Numbered from the stretch's first letter, positions 8,523 to 17,320 are shown. The stretch is DNA of 64,000 nt from Rhodococcus marinonascens NBRC 14363 (GCF_001894885.1 NZ_BCXB01000014.1:62001-126000), one strand, 5' to 3'. Notes: generated by a model from the sequence alone, not told the origin. Translations and numbers: made by a program.

Positions 8523-9263
8523 CTACTCGCCGGCAGCGCGGCGCAACGTGGTCTGATACATCGGCTCTTCATCGAAGTGCTCGAGGTGATCAAATTCCGG
8601 ATCCCCGTCGTCCACCTCGAGGACCACGACCCCCGGTCGACGCAATCGGGCGGGGATCATGCGTAGTTCCTCGTCGCTGCGGGACTCGACCCCCAAACGC
8701 GAACGGCCTAGACGCGCTGTCCTGCGACGCCGGACCTCCCGCTCGATCTGCACCTGCTGACGGAGATAGGCCATGTATCCCACTAGCCCGACCAGGCAAG
8801 CGACGAAAGCCCACCACATCAAGGGGGAGATGATCAGGCCGAGTGCCGCGGTCGCGATCGTCGCGAGCACCAAGCCGAGAACCAATCGCTGACGGAACGC
8901 GTACTTGGCCTCACGCGCGATCGCGTCGGCCTCTGGATCGAACCCGCCCCGACCCCGGCGCGCCGGCACGTACTCGTCGACCGGGTCCTGCTCACCGTCA
9001 AAATCGTCTTCCTCTGCGTGAGTGTCCACAAGGTCCTCCGCGTCGTAGCCGAAGTGGTCCGGTTCTTCTTGCCAGTACGGATCGCTGCGGTGGCCTGCCG
9101 CGGGCCCGCGCCGCACGGGGCGCTGATCACCGCGGTACAGCACGCGGGTGGCAAGTGCCGCATCGCTCGTTTGCCAAATTCGCGGGCGATTGTTCACCAG
9201 CATAGGGACCAGAACGAAGAGCCATACGACGACGAGCCCGATCCAGAGAAACGAGTTCGGCAT
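8523..9263 (-). CDS. glpR: GlpR-like membrane receptor of the Glp division protein
   Basis: A 246-residue membrane protein with an N-terminal helix (FLWIGLVVVWLFVLVPMLV), an acidic cytosolic stretch of about 90 residues, two further helices near residues 130-170 and a charged C-terminal tail. By gene order it corresponds to mycobacterial Rv0996 and corynebacterial GlpR, the membrane partner of the gephyrin-like protein Glp that links FtsZ with polar growth. I chose ATG 9263, with ggagg about 9 nt upstream, over an upstream start. It lies 275 nt after the acetyltransferase stop in the galU-glp-rimJ-glpR cluster. Function is inferred from synteny and architecture. Confidence 0.8.
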   Translation of the reverse strand: MPNSFLWIGLVVVWLFVLVPMLVNNRPRIWQTSDAALATRVLYRGDQRPVRRGPAAGHRSDPYWQEEPDHFGYDAEDLVDTHAEEDDFDGEQDPVDEYVPARRGRGGFDPEADAIAREAKYAFRQRLVLGLVLATIATAALGLIISPLMWWAFVACLVGLVGYMAYLRQQVQIEREVRRRRTARLGRSRLGVESRSDEELRMIPARLRRPGVVVLEVDDGDPEFDHLEHFDEEPMYQTTLRRAAGE

Positions 9264-9538
9264 ACGGCCACCTCCTCCCATTCGCCTACCAGCATGGATA
9301 CCGCTGTTGACCCACTCAGGCTAACCGCGTGAACCCACACATCTTCGCAGACTCGCCGATCTCACCATACCCATATGTCACATGCGTAACACAAAACCGT
9401 CGCGCTCAACTACGCCGAGAGTCGGAGGAGACGATTCGGCAAACAGGACGCCGAAAGTAGAGTCCCCCAGCCGGGGATCTTGAATAATGCCAGACGAGTG
9501 CCACTAGCTGGACGATCGTCCATGCTTGTTCGGGTCGG

Positions 9539-10174
9539 TCACCCCCACTGAGCCTTGCCGTTTCGCACCAATGAATCGGAAACCGAACCAGGTACGTCCT
9601 CGATTGTCATTGCGACCAGGACGTGATCGCGCCACCCACCGTCGACGTCGAGGTAGCGCGCGAGCAAGCCCTCCTCGCGAAAGCCGACTTTGTGCAGGAC
9701 CGCACGGCTCGCCCGGTTCTCCGGACGGACGGTGGCCTCGACGCGGTGCAATCCCACAGGGCCGAAAGCGTGATCCAATCCCAGCGCGAGGGCGCCCGTG
9801 GCCACCCCCAACCCGTTGACCTCGCTGGACACCCAGTAGCCGATCCAGGCGGACCTCAGCGCACCACGCACCACGTTGCCGATCGTGATCTGACCGCAGT
9901 AGTTGCCGTCGAGTTCGATAGCCATCGGCAACATGCGCCCCTTCCGGGCCTCCGAGCGCAGACTGCTACACAGCCCCGGCCAGCCGGTGATATGGTGTCG
10001 CGCTTCCCAGGGCGCCTCCCCGGTCGGTTCCCAGGGCTCGAGGTGCGCCTGGTCGCGAGTGCGCAGGCGACTCCAGGCCGCGGCGTCCCGCAACCTGATG
10101 GCACGCACAGTGACGACGCCGCCCTTCACCCGCAGGGGCCCGAGGTGCGGCGGCCAACCCGGATGCGTCGTCAC
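9539..10174 (-). CDS. rimJ: RimJ/RimL-type GNAT acetyltransferase
   Basis: A 211-residue GNAT protein. It shows the RimJ-type entry VTVRAIRLRDAAAWSRLR, the strand IGYWVSSEVNGLGVATGAL that forms the acetyl-CoA site, and the motif HRVEATVRPENRASRAVLHK near residue 150. Relatives acetylate the N-terminus of ribosomal protein S5 or other proteins from acetyl-CoA; the real target is unknown. The start is GTG 10174 with gagg 8 nt upstream. It lies 68 nt downstream of glp and is probably in the same transcript, as in the mycobacterial galU-moeA-rimJ cluster. Confidence 0.87.
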   Translation of the reverse strand: MTTHPGWPPHLGPLRVKGGVVTVRAIRLRDAAAWSRLRTRDQAHLEPWEPTGEAPWEARHHITGWPGLCSSLRSEARKGRMLPMAIELDGNYCGQITIGNVVRGALRSAWIGYWVSSEVNGLGVATGALALGLDHAFGPVGLHRVEATVRPENRASRAVLHKVGFREEGLLARYLDVDGGWRDHVLVAMTIEDVPGSVSDSLVRNGKAQWG

Positions 10175-10242
10175 GTCGTCGTCGCCTCACACTGTCGCAT
10201 GGTCATCCTGTCTCGCACCGGGGCATCAGCTCCGCCGCGCCA

Positions 10243-11502
10243 TCAGCTCCGCTGCGCCAGGAAGGCCACATCCACCTGGTCACCCGTGCGGACCTCGGTG
10301 ACCTCAGGATCGATCAACACCAGGCAGTTGGCTTCGGCGAGGGTCGCAAGTAGGTGCGAGGAAGCGCCCGGCGCCCCACCGAGGGCCTGAACCAGGTACT
10401 CCCCCGTGGCCTCGTCGCGCATTAATTGACCGCGGAGGAATCCCTTGCGGTCCTCGATGGACGTGATGGGTGAGACGGTGCGTGCCGAAACGATGCGCCG
10501 CATCGGCTGACGTCGCCCCAGCGCGATGCGGATCAGCGGGCGCACCATCACTTCGAACACCACCAGGGCACTCACCGGATTCGACGGAAGCAGGAACGTC
10601 GGGACCTCGTCCCGTCCAAGTTGCCCGAACCCCTGCACCGATCCGGGGTGCATGGCGACCCGGTCGATCTCGAGGTTGCCGAGATCCGCGAGTGCGTCGT
10701 GGACGTCCTCGGAGGCTCCGCCGCCGACCGCACCGGCGATCACGACGATCTCGGAGCGGATCAATTGCCCCTCCACGACGTCGCGCAGACGGCCGGCATC
10801 GGTATTGGCCATGCCGACGCGGTTGACGTCGGCGCCTGCGTCTCGCGCCGCGGCGGCGAGCGCATAGGAATTGACGTCGTACACCTGACCGGGTCCGGGA
10901 CTCCGGTCGACGTCAACGAGTTCACCGCCGACCGAGATGACGGACAGGCGTGGTCGGGGGTGCACGAGTACCTTGTCGCGACCGACGGCCGCTAGCAATC
11001 CGACCTGCGCGGCACCGATGATCGTGCCGGCCCTGACCGCGACATCTCCCGGTTGCACGTCGTCGCCGACCCGGCGCACGTAGTCGCCTGAGCGAACGAG
11101 TTTGTAGATCTCGACCCGAGCCCGTCCGCCGTCCGTACTTTCGAGCGGAAGCACGGCGTCGGCAAGAGTCGGCAGTGGAGCGCCCGTGTCGACCTTGACG
11201 GCCTGACGGGGTTGGAGTCGGATCGGCTGTCGCGAGCCGGCCGTAACCTCGCCTACCACTGGAAGTGACAACTCCGTGGGCGCGCCGTCCTCGTCACGGA
11301 AGTCGGAACCTGCGGACTGGACGTCGACGCTGCGAACAGCGTATCCGTCGATAGCGGCTTGATCGAAGCCGGGAAGCGGCCGTTCGGTAACCACCTCCTC
11401 GGCGCAAAGCAGCCCCTGGGCCTCGGAGATCGCCACCCGGACCGGCCGCGGTGCCACCGCCGCGGCGGTCACAATCGTCTGTTGCTCCTCGACCGACCGC
11501 AA
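10243..11502 (-). CDS. glp: MoeA/gephyrin-like protein Glp
   Basis: A 419-residue MoeA-fold protein starting at TTG 11502 with a good ggagg 8 nt upstream. It keeps MoeA landmarks such as LPGFDQAAIDGYAVRS, VQTGAPLP-like VDTGAPLP, and the C-terminal GQLMRDEATGEYLVQALGG. The molybdotransferase motif expected as TGGVSVG is replaced by IAGAVGGGASED, as I recall it is in mycobacterial MoeA1 (Rv0994). Corynebacterial Glp binds FtsZ and the receptor GlpR; with glpR three genes downstream, a division role is likelier here than cofactor synthesis. It is 19 nt downstream of galU. Confidence 0.88.
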   Translation of the reverse strand: MRSVEEQQTIVTAAAVAPRPVRVAISEAQGLLCAEEVVTERPLPGFDQAAIDGYAVRSVDVQSAGSDFRDEDGAPTELSLPVVGEVTAGSRQPIRLQPRQAVKVDTGAPLPTLADAVLPLESTDGGRARVEIYKLVRSGDYVRRVGDDVQPGDVAVRAGTIIGAAQVGLLAAVGRDKVLVHPRPRLSVISVGGELVDVDRSPGPGQVYDVNSYALAAAARDAGADVNRVGMANTDAGRLRDVVEGQLIRSEIVVIAGAVGGGASEDVHDALADLGNLEIDRVAMHPGSVQGFGQLGRDEVPTFLLPSNPVSALVVFEVMVRPLIRIALGRRQPMRRIVSARTVSPITSIEDRKGFLRGQLMRDEATGEYLVQALGGAPGASSHLLATLAEANCLVLIDPEVTEVRTGDQVDVAFLAQRS

Positions 11503-11521
11503 ATTCTTGCCTCCCGAACCT

Positions 11522-12442
11522 CTAGGAATCCGTCCGCTTCAATCGGTCGGCCAGCCATTCACGCAACGACGGGCCGAACTCGTCGCTGTCCAAGGCAAAG
11601 TCAACCGCAGCACGGAGGTAGCCGCCGGGATTTCCGAGATCGTGTCTCGTGCCGCGGTGCACGACGACGTGAACAGGATGGCCTTCCTTGATAAGGAGGG
11701 CGATGGCGTCGGTGAGTTGGAGTTCGCCGCCGGCGCCGGGTTCGATCCGTCGCAGCGCATCGAAAATCGCGCGGTCGAGGAGGTAGCGCCCGGCGGCCGC
11801 GAAGGTCGACGGAGCGTCCTCGATTGCAGGCTTCTCGACCATGCCGGTGACCTTGAGAACGTCTGGGTTGACTGCGTCGGGCACCGTCTCGACCTCGAAG
11901 ACGCCGTAGGCGCTCACCTGGTCCTTGGGAACGTCGATGGCACACAGCACAGTGCCGCCACGCTTGGCCCGGACCCGGGACATCGTCTCGAGGACTCCGC
12001 GCGGCAACACCAGATCATCCGGAAGCAGCACCGCGATTACGTCCTCATCGTCGTCGAGGGCCGACTCGACACAACCGACGGCGTGTCCCAGCCCGAGCGG
12101 CTGGTCCTGCACCACAGACTCCACCTCGAGCAGTCCAGGCGCCTTGCGCACCTTCTCGAGCAGGTGATGCTTGCCGCTCGCCTCGAGCTTGCTCTCTAGA
12201 ACGAGATCCTCGACGAAGTGGGCGACCACCCCGTCCTTACCTGGTGACGTCACGATGATGAGCCGGTTGGCTCCCGAATCCGCGGCCTCTCCGGCAACAA
12301 GCTCGATGCCCGGGGTATCCACAACCGGGAGCAACTCTTTCGGCACGGTCTTGGTCGCGGGGAGGAATCGCGTACCCATTCCCGCTGCCGGCACCACAGC
12401 CGTGCGAAAGGTGCCAGCGGTGTGCGGGGAGGCGTCTGTCAT
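11522..12442 (-). CDS. galU: UTP--glucose-1-phosphate uridylyltransferase
   Basis: A 306-residue nucleotidyltransferase making UDP-glucose from UTP and glucose-1-phosphate, the precursor of trehalose and cell-wall glycans. The signature AAGMGTRFLPATKTVPKELL lies near residue 20, followed by LLPDDLVL and VEKPAIEDAPS typical of GalU. The start is ATG 12442; a GTG two codons upstream is possible. It is the first gene of the galU-glp-rimJ-glpR cluster. The promoter must lie in the 105-bp gap shared with the divergent cyclo-ligase gene. Confidence 0.96.
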   Translation of the reverse strand: MTDASPHTAGTFRTAVVPAAGMGTRFLPATKTVPKELLPVVDTPGIELVAGEAADSGANRLIIVTSPGKDGVVAHFVEDLVLESKLEASGKHHLLEKVRKAPGLLEVESVVQDQPLGLGHAVGCVESALDDDEDVIAVLLPDDLVLPRGVLETMSRVRAKRGGTVLCAIDVPKDQVSAYGVFEVETVPDAVNPDVLKVTGMVEKPAIEDAPSTFAAAGRYLLDRAIFDALRRIEPGAGGELQLTDAIALLIKEGHPVHVVVHRGTRHDLGNPGGYLRAAVDFALDSDEFGPSLREWLADRLKRTDS

Positions 12443-12547
12443 GCCCACACAATAACCGTGGAATCTACTCGTCAGTCACCAAGATCCTTTCAACTACTTT
12501 CGGGAACCTTTCGGCGAACGCACTCCGACCGACTCTAGGGTTGCGAC

Positions 12548-13168
12548 ATGCGAGCACGGACCAAGACCGAGTGGCGACAACTGGTGCTTTCAAGCAGACG
12601 CGCACTGTCCCGCGAGTTCCGCTCATCCGAGAATCGGTCGATTGTCGAACTTGCCACAATCGGCCTCACTCCCGGATCAACGGTCTGCACCTACATACCC
12701 ACCGCACTCGAACCGGGCAGCCTCGACTTGGTCGACGCCCTTCGCCGCGTCGCTGGGCGAGTGCTCGTCCCCGTCACCCGCGACCCCGGCCCCCTCTACT
12801 GGTCCGAGTACCGAGGGGCCGACCGCCTTGCGGACGCCAACTTCGGCCTGCGCGAGCCGACAGGGCCGGTGTTCGAACCCGAAGAGATCCGGGAGGCCCG
12901 GACAGTTTTCGTTCCCGCCCTGGCAGTCGACCGGAGGGGTGTCCGACTCGGTCGCGGAGCCGGCTTCTACGACCGAACCCTCGGCCTCGCCGACCCGGAC
13001 GCCCGCCTGATCGCCGTGGTCCGCGACGAAGAACTGGTTTCCGAACTGCCCGAGGACCCTCATGACGTCCGGATGGGATGGGCGCTCACCCCGGGTTCCG
13101 GACTGGTCCGACTGGGTATTGTTCCGCCGATCGAGGATGCGCGCGGGCCGAAACGAGACCCGGAATAG
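12548..13168 (+). CDS. 5-formyltetrahydrofolate cyclo-ligase
   Basis: A 206-residue enzyme that converts 5-formyl-THF to 5,10-methenyl-THF using ATP. The substrate loop is RLGRGAGFYDRTL near residue 140, followed by DVRMGWALTP, and the N-terminus carries the usual basic ARTKTEWRQLVL helix. Candidate -10 TAGGGT (12536-12541) lies 6 nt before the ATG, with no room for a ribosome-binding site, suggesting a leaderless transcript. It is divergent from galU, as I recall Rv0992c is from Rv0993. Confidence 0.94.
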   Translation: MRARTKTEWRQLVLSSRRALSREFRSSENRSIVELATIGLTPGSTVCTYIPTALEPGSLDLVDALRRVAGRVLVPVTRDPGPLYWSEYRGADRLADANFGLREPTGPVFEPEEIREARTVFVPALAVDRRGVRLGRGAGFYDRTLGLADPDARLIAVVRDEELVSELPEDPHDVRMGWALTPGSGLVRLGIVPPIEDARGPKRDPE

Positions 13169-13250
13169 AACTTTAATTAGCAATGTTGGCACTGTCGACT
13201 GTAGAGTGCTAAAAACCTGAGGTTTGACTACACAGTGCGGAGGAACCCCG

Positions 13251-13604
13251 GTGCCCACTTACTCGTATGCGTGTTCGGAATGCGAGAACCGTTTCGACAT
13301 CGCTCAGTCGTTCAGTGATGATTCCCTGACCGTCTGCCCCGCGTGCTCGGGCAAGCTCCGTAAGCTGTTCAACTCGGTCGGCATCGTGTTCAAGGGCAGC
13401 GGCTTCTACCGCACCGACAGTCGGAACTCCTCGGGTGCCGCGAGCGAGCCTGCCAAGGCCGAGTCGTCCAAGGGCGAGTCGTCCAAGGGCGAGTCGTCCA
13501 AGGGCGAGTCCGCCCCCGCTGCGAAGGCAGAAGGCTCGTCGACAGCCTCGTCCAGTTCGTCGGGCACTTCGGCGGCCGCTCCAGCCAAGGCCGCTGCCAG
13601 CTAG
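13251..13604 (+). CDS. FmdB-family zinc-ribbon protein
   Basis: A 117-residue protein with an N-terminal zinc ribbon: PTYSYACSECENRFD and CPACSGKLRKLF supply two CxxC pairs, then VGIVFKGSGFYRTDS. This matches the FmdB/CxxC_CXXC_SSSS regulatory family, whose mycobacterial member Rv0991c is, as I recall, described as a redox-regulated chaperone-like protein. I chose GTG 13251 with ggagg 7 nt upstream. The second half is low-complexity Ser/Ala/Lys/Glu with an ESSKG pentapeptide repeated in 15-bp units at about 13462-13510. It follows the cyclo-ligase by 82 nt. Confidence 0.92.
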   Translation: MPTYSYACSECENRFDIAQSFSDDSLTVCPACSGKLRKLFNSVGIVFKGSGFYRTDSRNSSGAASEPAKAESSKGESSKGESSKGESAPAAKAEGSSTASSSSSGTSAAAPAKAAAS

Positions 13605-13701
13605 TTCTCGCTCATCGCACGGCTATCCACAACCTCTTGTCCGTCCACACGCGGCGTCGTCGAGCGTCCTCGAGGGCCTCGTAGTCTTCTAGCGTCGGGG
13701 C

Positions 13702-14415
13702 ATGACGTACGAGCCCACCCCTCCAGGGCCCCGCAGGCCTAATTTCACGCACAGAAGCCTGAGCCCGTCCTGGGCCGACCGCCTGTCGGAGTTCACTCAT
13801 CCCGGCTGGGCCCGCACTGTGGTCGCCAGACGGGTGCTGGCCGGAACACTGGTGTGCCTTGCTATCGCGCTGCTCGTGCGAGGAAATCCGGACTCCGACC
13901 GATCCTCAGTCGTGGTGGCCGCACGCAACCTCGAACCCGGACGCGCCCTCACAGACGCGGACGTCGAGTTGGCGGAGTGGGAAGCGGGCAGCCTGCCCGA
14001 TGGCGCCGTTACCGCCGTCGCGGATGTCGCTGGTCGCACGCTTGCCGGGCCGGCCCGCGCCGGAGAGGCGCTCACCGACGTGCGAGTGCTGGGACCGCGC
14101 CTGGCCGCCGTTGCCGCAGGGATCGAGGATGCCCGCATCGTGCCGCTCCGGTTGGCTGATCCCGCTGTCACCGAACTCCTCCGTGAGGGCGACCGCGTCG
14201 ATGTACTCACCGTCGATCCGCACACACCGGCGAATCCGGATCGTCAGCCCGACGCCACCGTGTTGGCCTCGCGCGCCGTCGTCGTGCTCGTGACGCCATC
14301 GGAGAACGGACGTGACCAGCGAGAACGCGTCGTGATGTTGGCTCTGCCCGCACCCGAGGCCACCATTGTCGCCGCGGCCTCCCTAACCAACGCGATCACC
14401 GTGACCTTTCATTGA
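13702..14415 (+). CDS. SAF-domain membrane protein (CpaB/RcpC-like)
   Basis: A 237-residue protein with a cytosolic N-terminus of about 45 residues, one membrane helix (VLAGTLVCLAIALLV) and an extracytoplasmic SAF domain (VVVAARNLEPGRALTDADVEL, then AGRTLAGPARAGEALTDVRVL). The fold is shared with CpaB/RcpC Flp-pilus proteins, but no pilus genes lie nearby, so a pilus role is not supported. Candidate -10 TAGCGT (13690-13695) sits 6 nt before the ATG, so the mRNA may be leaderless. It ends ahead of a strong bidirectional terminator. Confidence 0.88.
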   Translation: MTYEPTPPGPRRPNFTHRSLSPSWADRLSEFTHPGWARTVVARRVLAGTLVCLAIALLVRGNPDSDRSSVVVAARNLEPGRALTDADVELAEWEAGSLPDGAVTAVADVAGRTLAGPARAGEALTDVRVLGPRLAAVAAGIEDARIVPLRLADPAVTELLREGDRVDVLTVDPHTPANPDRQPDATVLASRAVVVLVTPSENGRDQRERVVMLALPAPEATIVAAASLTNAITVTFH

Positions 14416-14502
14416 CGCCGAACGCTTGCGTCGAACGGTGACCCCGAACGCGCTGTCACAGACGAGACGGCCGACCTCGAACGGACACACACGGCCACCG
14501 AC

Positions 14503-14545
14503 GACTCCGGGTCCGCACACCAACTACGTGTGCGGACCCGGAGTC
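14503..14545. terminator. bidirectional terminator hairpin
   Basis: Perfect 18-bp inverted repeat, arms 14503-14520 and 14528-14545, with a 7-nt loop, between the convergent SAF-protein and porin genes. Confidence 0.88.
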
Positions 14546-14562
14546 AAATCTGGAAGGGAATA

Positions 14563-15261
14563 TCAGCCCATGCTGAACGGCTGTCCCCAGAGCGTCACGG
14601 TGCTGTCGACCCGATCGGTCGAGACCTCGACGGTGGTGTAGGAACGAGCCTGCGCCATTCCGGCACACCCGGAAACACCGAAGGTCTCATCAGAGTAGGT
14701 GAAGCCGCCGCTGTTACCTTCGAAGTCGAAGTCGCTCTTGTGCGTCTCCTCGTCGTAGCTGTTCGCGTACTCGATGTCGAGAATCGACACCTTGGTGGCC
14801 TGGCCGGGAGCGATGGACATTCCGCCACCAAACACGTCGGTGCCCCCATCTAACGGGGGGGCGATCCCGCCGCCGTCACCCATGTCATCCCAGGTAGCGC
14901 CAGCGTTGGCGCCACCGCCGGCGTTGCCACCGAAGTTGATCTGGCAGCCCACGACGTAGCCGGTGTCGATGGAGCCGCCCTGGGCGTTGTCACCCTCGAG
15001 TGACACGTCGACGGTGCCCGACGCCCATACGTTGCGGTGCAGCATAGTCGCACCCATCGACGGGCTGATGGTTGCGCTGTTGCCGGTCTGACGCACGGTC
15101 ACCACCGTGCCGTCGATCAGTGTCTGGGTGATCTCGCCGTCCTGCAGCGGGATGAAGGTGTCGGCATTGGCCGCACCGTTGGAGAAGAGGCCGATCGCAA
15201 TGGTGGCCGCCGCGACCACGCTGGCAGCCTTTGCGCCGTGGCGCAGGGTTTTGCTGTTCAT
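14563..15261 (-). CDS. MspA-family outer-membrane porin
   Basis: A 232-residue precursor with a signal peptide (basic MNSKTLRHGAKAAS, hydrophobic VVAAATIAIGLF, cleavage after ANA before DTFIPLQDG). The mature part has the MspA pattern: ISPSMGATMLHRNVWASG, GYVVGCQINFGG, the C-terminal YTTVEVSTDRVDS and final GQPFSMG. MspA porins form octameric channels in the mycolic-acid outer membrane for small hydrophilic nutrients. The central stretch is unusually rich in Gly, Asp and Ala, and could change pore charge. It is 66 nt downstream of a second porin in the same direction, probably one transcript. Confidence 0.93.
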   Translation of the reverse strand: MNSKTLRHGAKAASVVAAATIAIGLFSNGAANADTFIPLQDGEITQTLIDGTVVTVRQTGNSATISPSMGATMLHRNVWASGTVDVSLEGDNAQGGSIDTGYVVGCQINFGGNAGGGANAGATWDDMGDGGGIAPPLDGGTDVFGGGMSIAPGQATKVSILDIEYANSYDEETHKSDFDFEGNSGGFTYSDETFGVSGCAGMAQARSYTTVEVSTDRVDSTVTLWGQPFSMG

Positions 15262-15327
15262 TGTTCCCCTCTAGGGTGAATGTAGCTTGGCGCGAAAAGA
15301 AGTGACGCTGGATCTGCTGACGAGCAA

Positions 15328-15948
15328 TCAGCCCAGGCTGAACGGCTGCCCGTAGAGGGTGCTCTTGACGAAGTGGTTGCCCGGCACCGTGACGGTCGAA
15401 ACCGCACGAGCCTCCGCGTGACCGCCGCAACCCTGAACTTCGAGCTGCTGGTCGCGGTACTGAACCGCCGACACACCCGGCTTCAGATCCGACTTCGAAC
15501 CCAGTTCCACGAACTTGACCTCACCGGGAGCGATCGGCAACGTCATTGCAGCGCCCAAACTCGGACCGGTCAGCGAGACGCCTCCGGCGATTCCCGCCGA
15601 CAGACCGGTGATGTCGATCTGGCAGCCCACGAGGTAGCCGGTGATCAACTCTGCGCCTTCCGCCGGCACATTGCCACCGAGATCGGCGAACACATCGCCG
15701 GACAGCCAGGCAACGCGGCTGGCACCGTTGGCGGCCAGCGAGGGAGACAGCAGCGCGCTCTCGGCGTTGCGGGCAATCTTCACATTGACGCCTCCGGCGT
15801 CGACAACCTTCTCACCACCGGAAAGCGGGACGAAAGTGTCGGCATTCGCAGCTCCGGTGGACATCAGACCCAGTGCAACGGCTGCGGCGGCACCCAGGCC
15901 GGCAATGCGGGCCGCGCGACGCGGTCCGGTCTTTCGGTTCTGGCTCAT
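15328..15948 (-). CDS. MspA-family outer-membrane porin
   Basis: A 206-residue precursor with a twin-basic N-terminus, a hydrophobic core (LGAAAAVALGLM) and a cleavage site after ANA before DTFVPLSGG. The mature chain has the MspA landmarks LSPSLAANGASRVAWLSGDV, GYLVGCQID and the terminal LYGQPFSLG. Its length is close to MspA itself. It is the first of two tandem porin genes; the two products are only moderately similar, so this is an old duplication. The promoter presumably lies in the gene-free stretch upstream. Confidence 0.94.
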   Translation of the reverse strand: MSQNRKTGPRRAARIAGLGAAAAVALGLMSTGAANADTFVPLSGGEKVVDAGGVNVKIARNAESALLSPSLAANGASRVAWLSGDVFADLGGNVPAEGAELITGYLVGCQIDITGLSAGIAGGVSLTGPSLGAAMTLPIAPGEVKFVELGSKSDLKPGVSAVQYRDQQLEVQGCGGHAEARAVSTVTVPGNHFVKSTLYGQPFSLG

Positions 15949-16551
15949 TCGTTCCCCTCACAAAATTCTTGCTGGTTCCCAGTCACGGCCTTCGAGACTG
16001 AGGAGTGGTCCGTGTCGGGCCAGCGCGATATCCGGAGTCCCTACGATCACGAAATGATCTCCGTATCATAACAACTTGATTACCGAACTGAAGACGGAAT
16101 CACCGATGAATTTTCGGGGATCCGACTGGGCAACGGCATATCGTCCCCGCCCTCCATCCGTAGTACTGACTCGCCGAGGACAGTAACCGGCCGATGGTTG
16201 CCTAGGCAATTAATTCCGCCGGAAATGCAATAGTGATGTACGACACACCTACGATCAGGTTCGACTTGTGGTGGTTTTTCGAAGATTTGGACCGGTCCCC
16301 ATACCACTGAGCAGTGGGTTTGCGCGGTGTTCACGTTATGTCCAGTAACCGTTACATGCGGTTCACCGGCTCGAAACTTTCCTGATTTCACGAAACCTCC
16401 CCGTTCCTTCCGACCCTGACGCCCTAGGCGTTCGTGAAGTCGGCAGCGCAGCGACGAGCACCCTTGCGTGATCTCCGACACACGACGTCACTCTGACGCA
16501 GAGGCCGAATGAAAGATCACGATTCACTGAAGGTCGAGTCCGCGACGGTAA
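15949..16551. other. 603-bp stretch without a convincing gene
   Basis: It lies between the porin pair and the mprA-moaB cluster. Open frames here (for example 16080-16481 minus) have poor codon quality and no recognisable protein. The stretch is less GC-rich than its surroundings around 16040-16080 and 16205-16280, consistent with promoter sequence. A partly repeated gtaaccgttac/gcggttcacc motif near 16345-16370 may be a regulator site. Confidence 0.5.
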
Positions 16552-16755
16552 CTATCCGTGATGTGGGGGGCGCTGACGGCGCAGCCACTCCTCGTCGGTG
16601 TTCGACCCTTCCCCGGGTTCGCGTTCATCCGCGGTGGTATCAGGAAAGACTTCCCCGAAGATGCGCTCGAGCCGGGCCCTGTCGATCGGGGCCCGGCTCG
16701 GTGCTTCTTGCTTGTTCGGCTCGTCGTGCGGTTCCGCCTCGTCGGACCGAGTAAT
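16552..16755 (-). CDS. small conserved-type protein, apparent ATT start, coupled to moaB
   Basis: A 67-codon frame directly after moaB on the same strand. The protein core is RLERIFGEVFPDTTADERE and the C-terminus is DEEWLRRQRPPHHG. This looks like a small actinobacterial family with the pattern RIFG-x-V-x-P-x-TT-x-DE and a PPHH tail, as I recall it; function unknown. The frame has no ATG, GTG or TTG in its useful part. The best start is ATT at 16755, with ggaagg about 8 nt upstream and the moaB stop 5 nt upstream, suggesting translational coupling. A frameshift removing an original start is the alternative. Confidence 0.6.
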   Translation of the reverse strand: MTRSDEAEPHDEPNKQEAPSRAPIDRARLERIFGEVFPDTTADEREPGEGSNTDEEWLRRQRPPHHG

Positions 16756-16759
16756 CGTC

Positions 16760-17320
16760 TCAGCCTTCCATACCGGACAATTCGGAAATCACATGTGACG
16801 CGAACGGAGTCAGAGTGGCCATGCCATCCCGCACCGCTGAGCGGGAAGATGCCAGGTTGACCACCAGTGTGCTGCCCGATACGCCGGCCAGACCCCTCGA
16901 GAGTCCCGCGTCCAGCGAACCGGCGGCGAGACCGGAGGTCCGAAGCGACTCCGAGATGCCCGGAATCTCGCGATCGAGAACCTCTGCGGTGACATCGGGG
17001 GTGACGTCACGCGGCGACACGCCGGTCCCGCCCACTGACACGACGAGGTCGACACCGCCGATGACCGCAGTGTTGAGCGCATTGCGGATCTCCACCTCGT
17101 CGGCGGCCACCGCGACGATGGCATCGACGATGAACCCTGCTACGCCCAGCAACTCTGTGACCAGCGGACCGATGGAGTCCTTACCGTCACCGTGAGCGGT
17201 GCGGTCGTCGACGATTACGACCAGCGCGTGGCCGGCCAGCGAGGCTTCGATGTCCATGGTGCCTACCGTAGTAGCCCCACCCAGAACCAATTCGACCTGC
17301 CCGAGAATCCCGGCGTTCAT
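16760..17320 (-). CDS. moaB: MoaB/Mog-type molybdopterin protein
   Basis: A 186-residue MoCF-fold protein. The pterin-binding motif is VVSVGGTGVSPRDVTPD near residue 95, preceded by IVAVAADEVEIRNALN, and GLAGVSGSTLVVNL is conserved near residue 145. MoaB/Mog proteins adenylylate molybdopterin; mycobacterial MoaB2 (Rv0984) also follows pepD. The start ATG 17320 overlaps the pepD stop by one base (TGATG) and has gggagg 6-7 nt upstream, so translation is coupled. An internal ATG at 17257 would give a shorter product but lacks this context. Confidence 0.92.
   Translation of the reverse strand: MNAGILGQVELVLGGATTVGTMDIEASLAGHALVVIVDDRTAHGDGKDSIGPLVTELLGVAGFIVDAIVAVAADEVEIRNALNTAVIGGVDLVVSVGGTGVSPRDVTPDVTAEVLDREIPGISESLRTSGLAAGSLDAGLSRGLAGVSGSTLVVNLASSRSAVRDGMATLTPFASHVISELSGMEG

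Noticed and set aside
13702-14415. A Flp-pilus assembly protein CpaB
   Set aside because: The SAF domain is shared, but no pilin, ATPase or secretin gene lies nearby.
16080-16481. A 133-residue minus-strand frame
   Set aside because: Poor codon pattern, no domain, no ribosome-binding site, and it lies in the probable promoter region of the porins.
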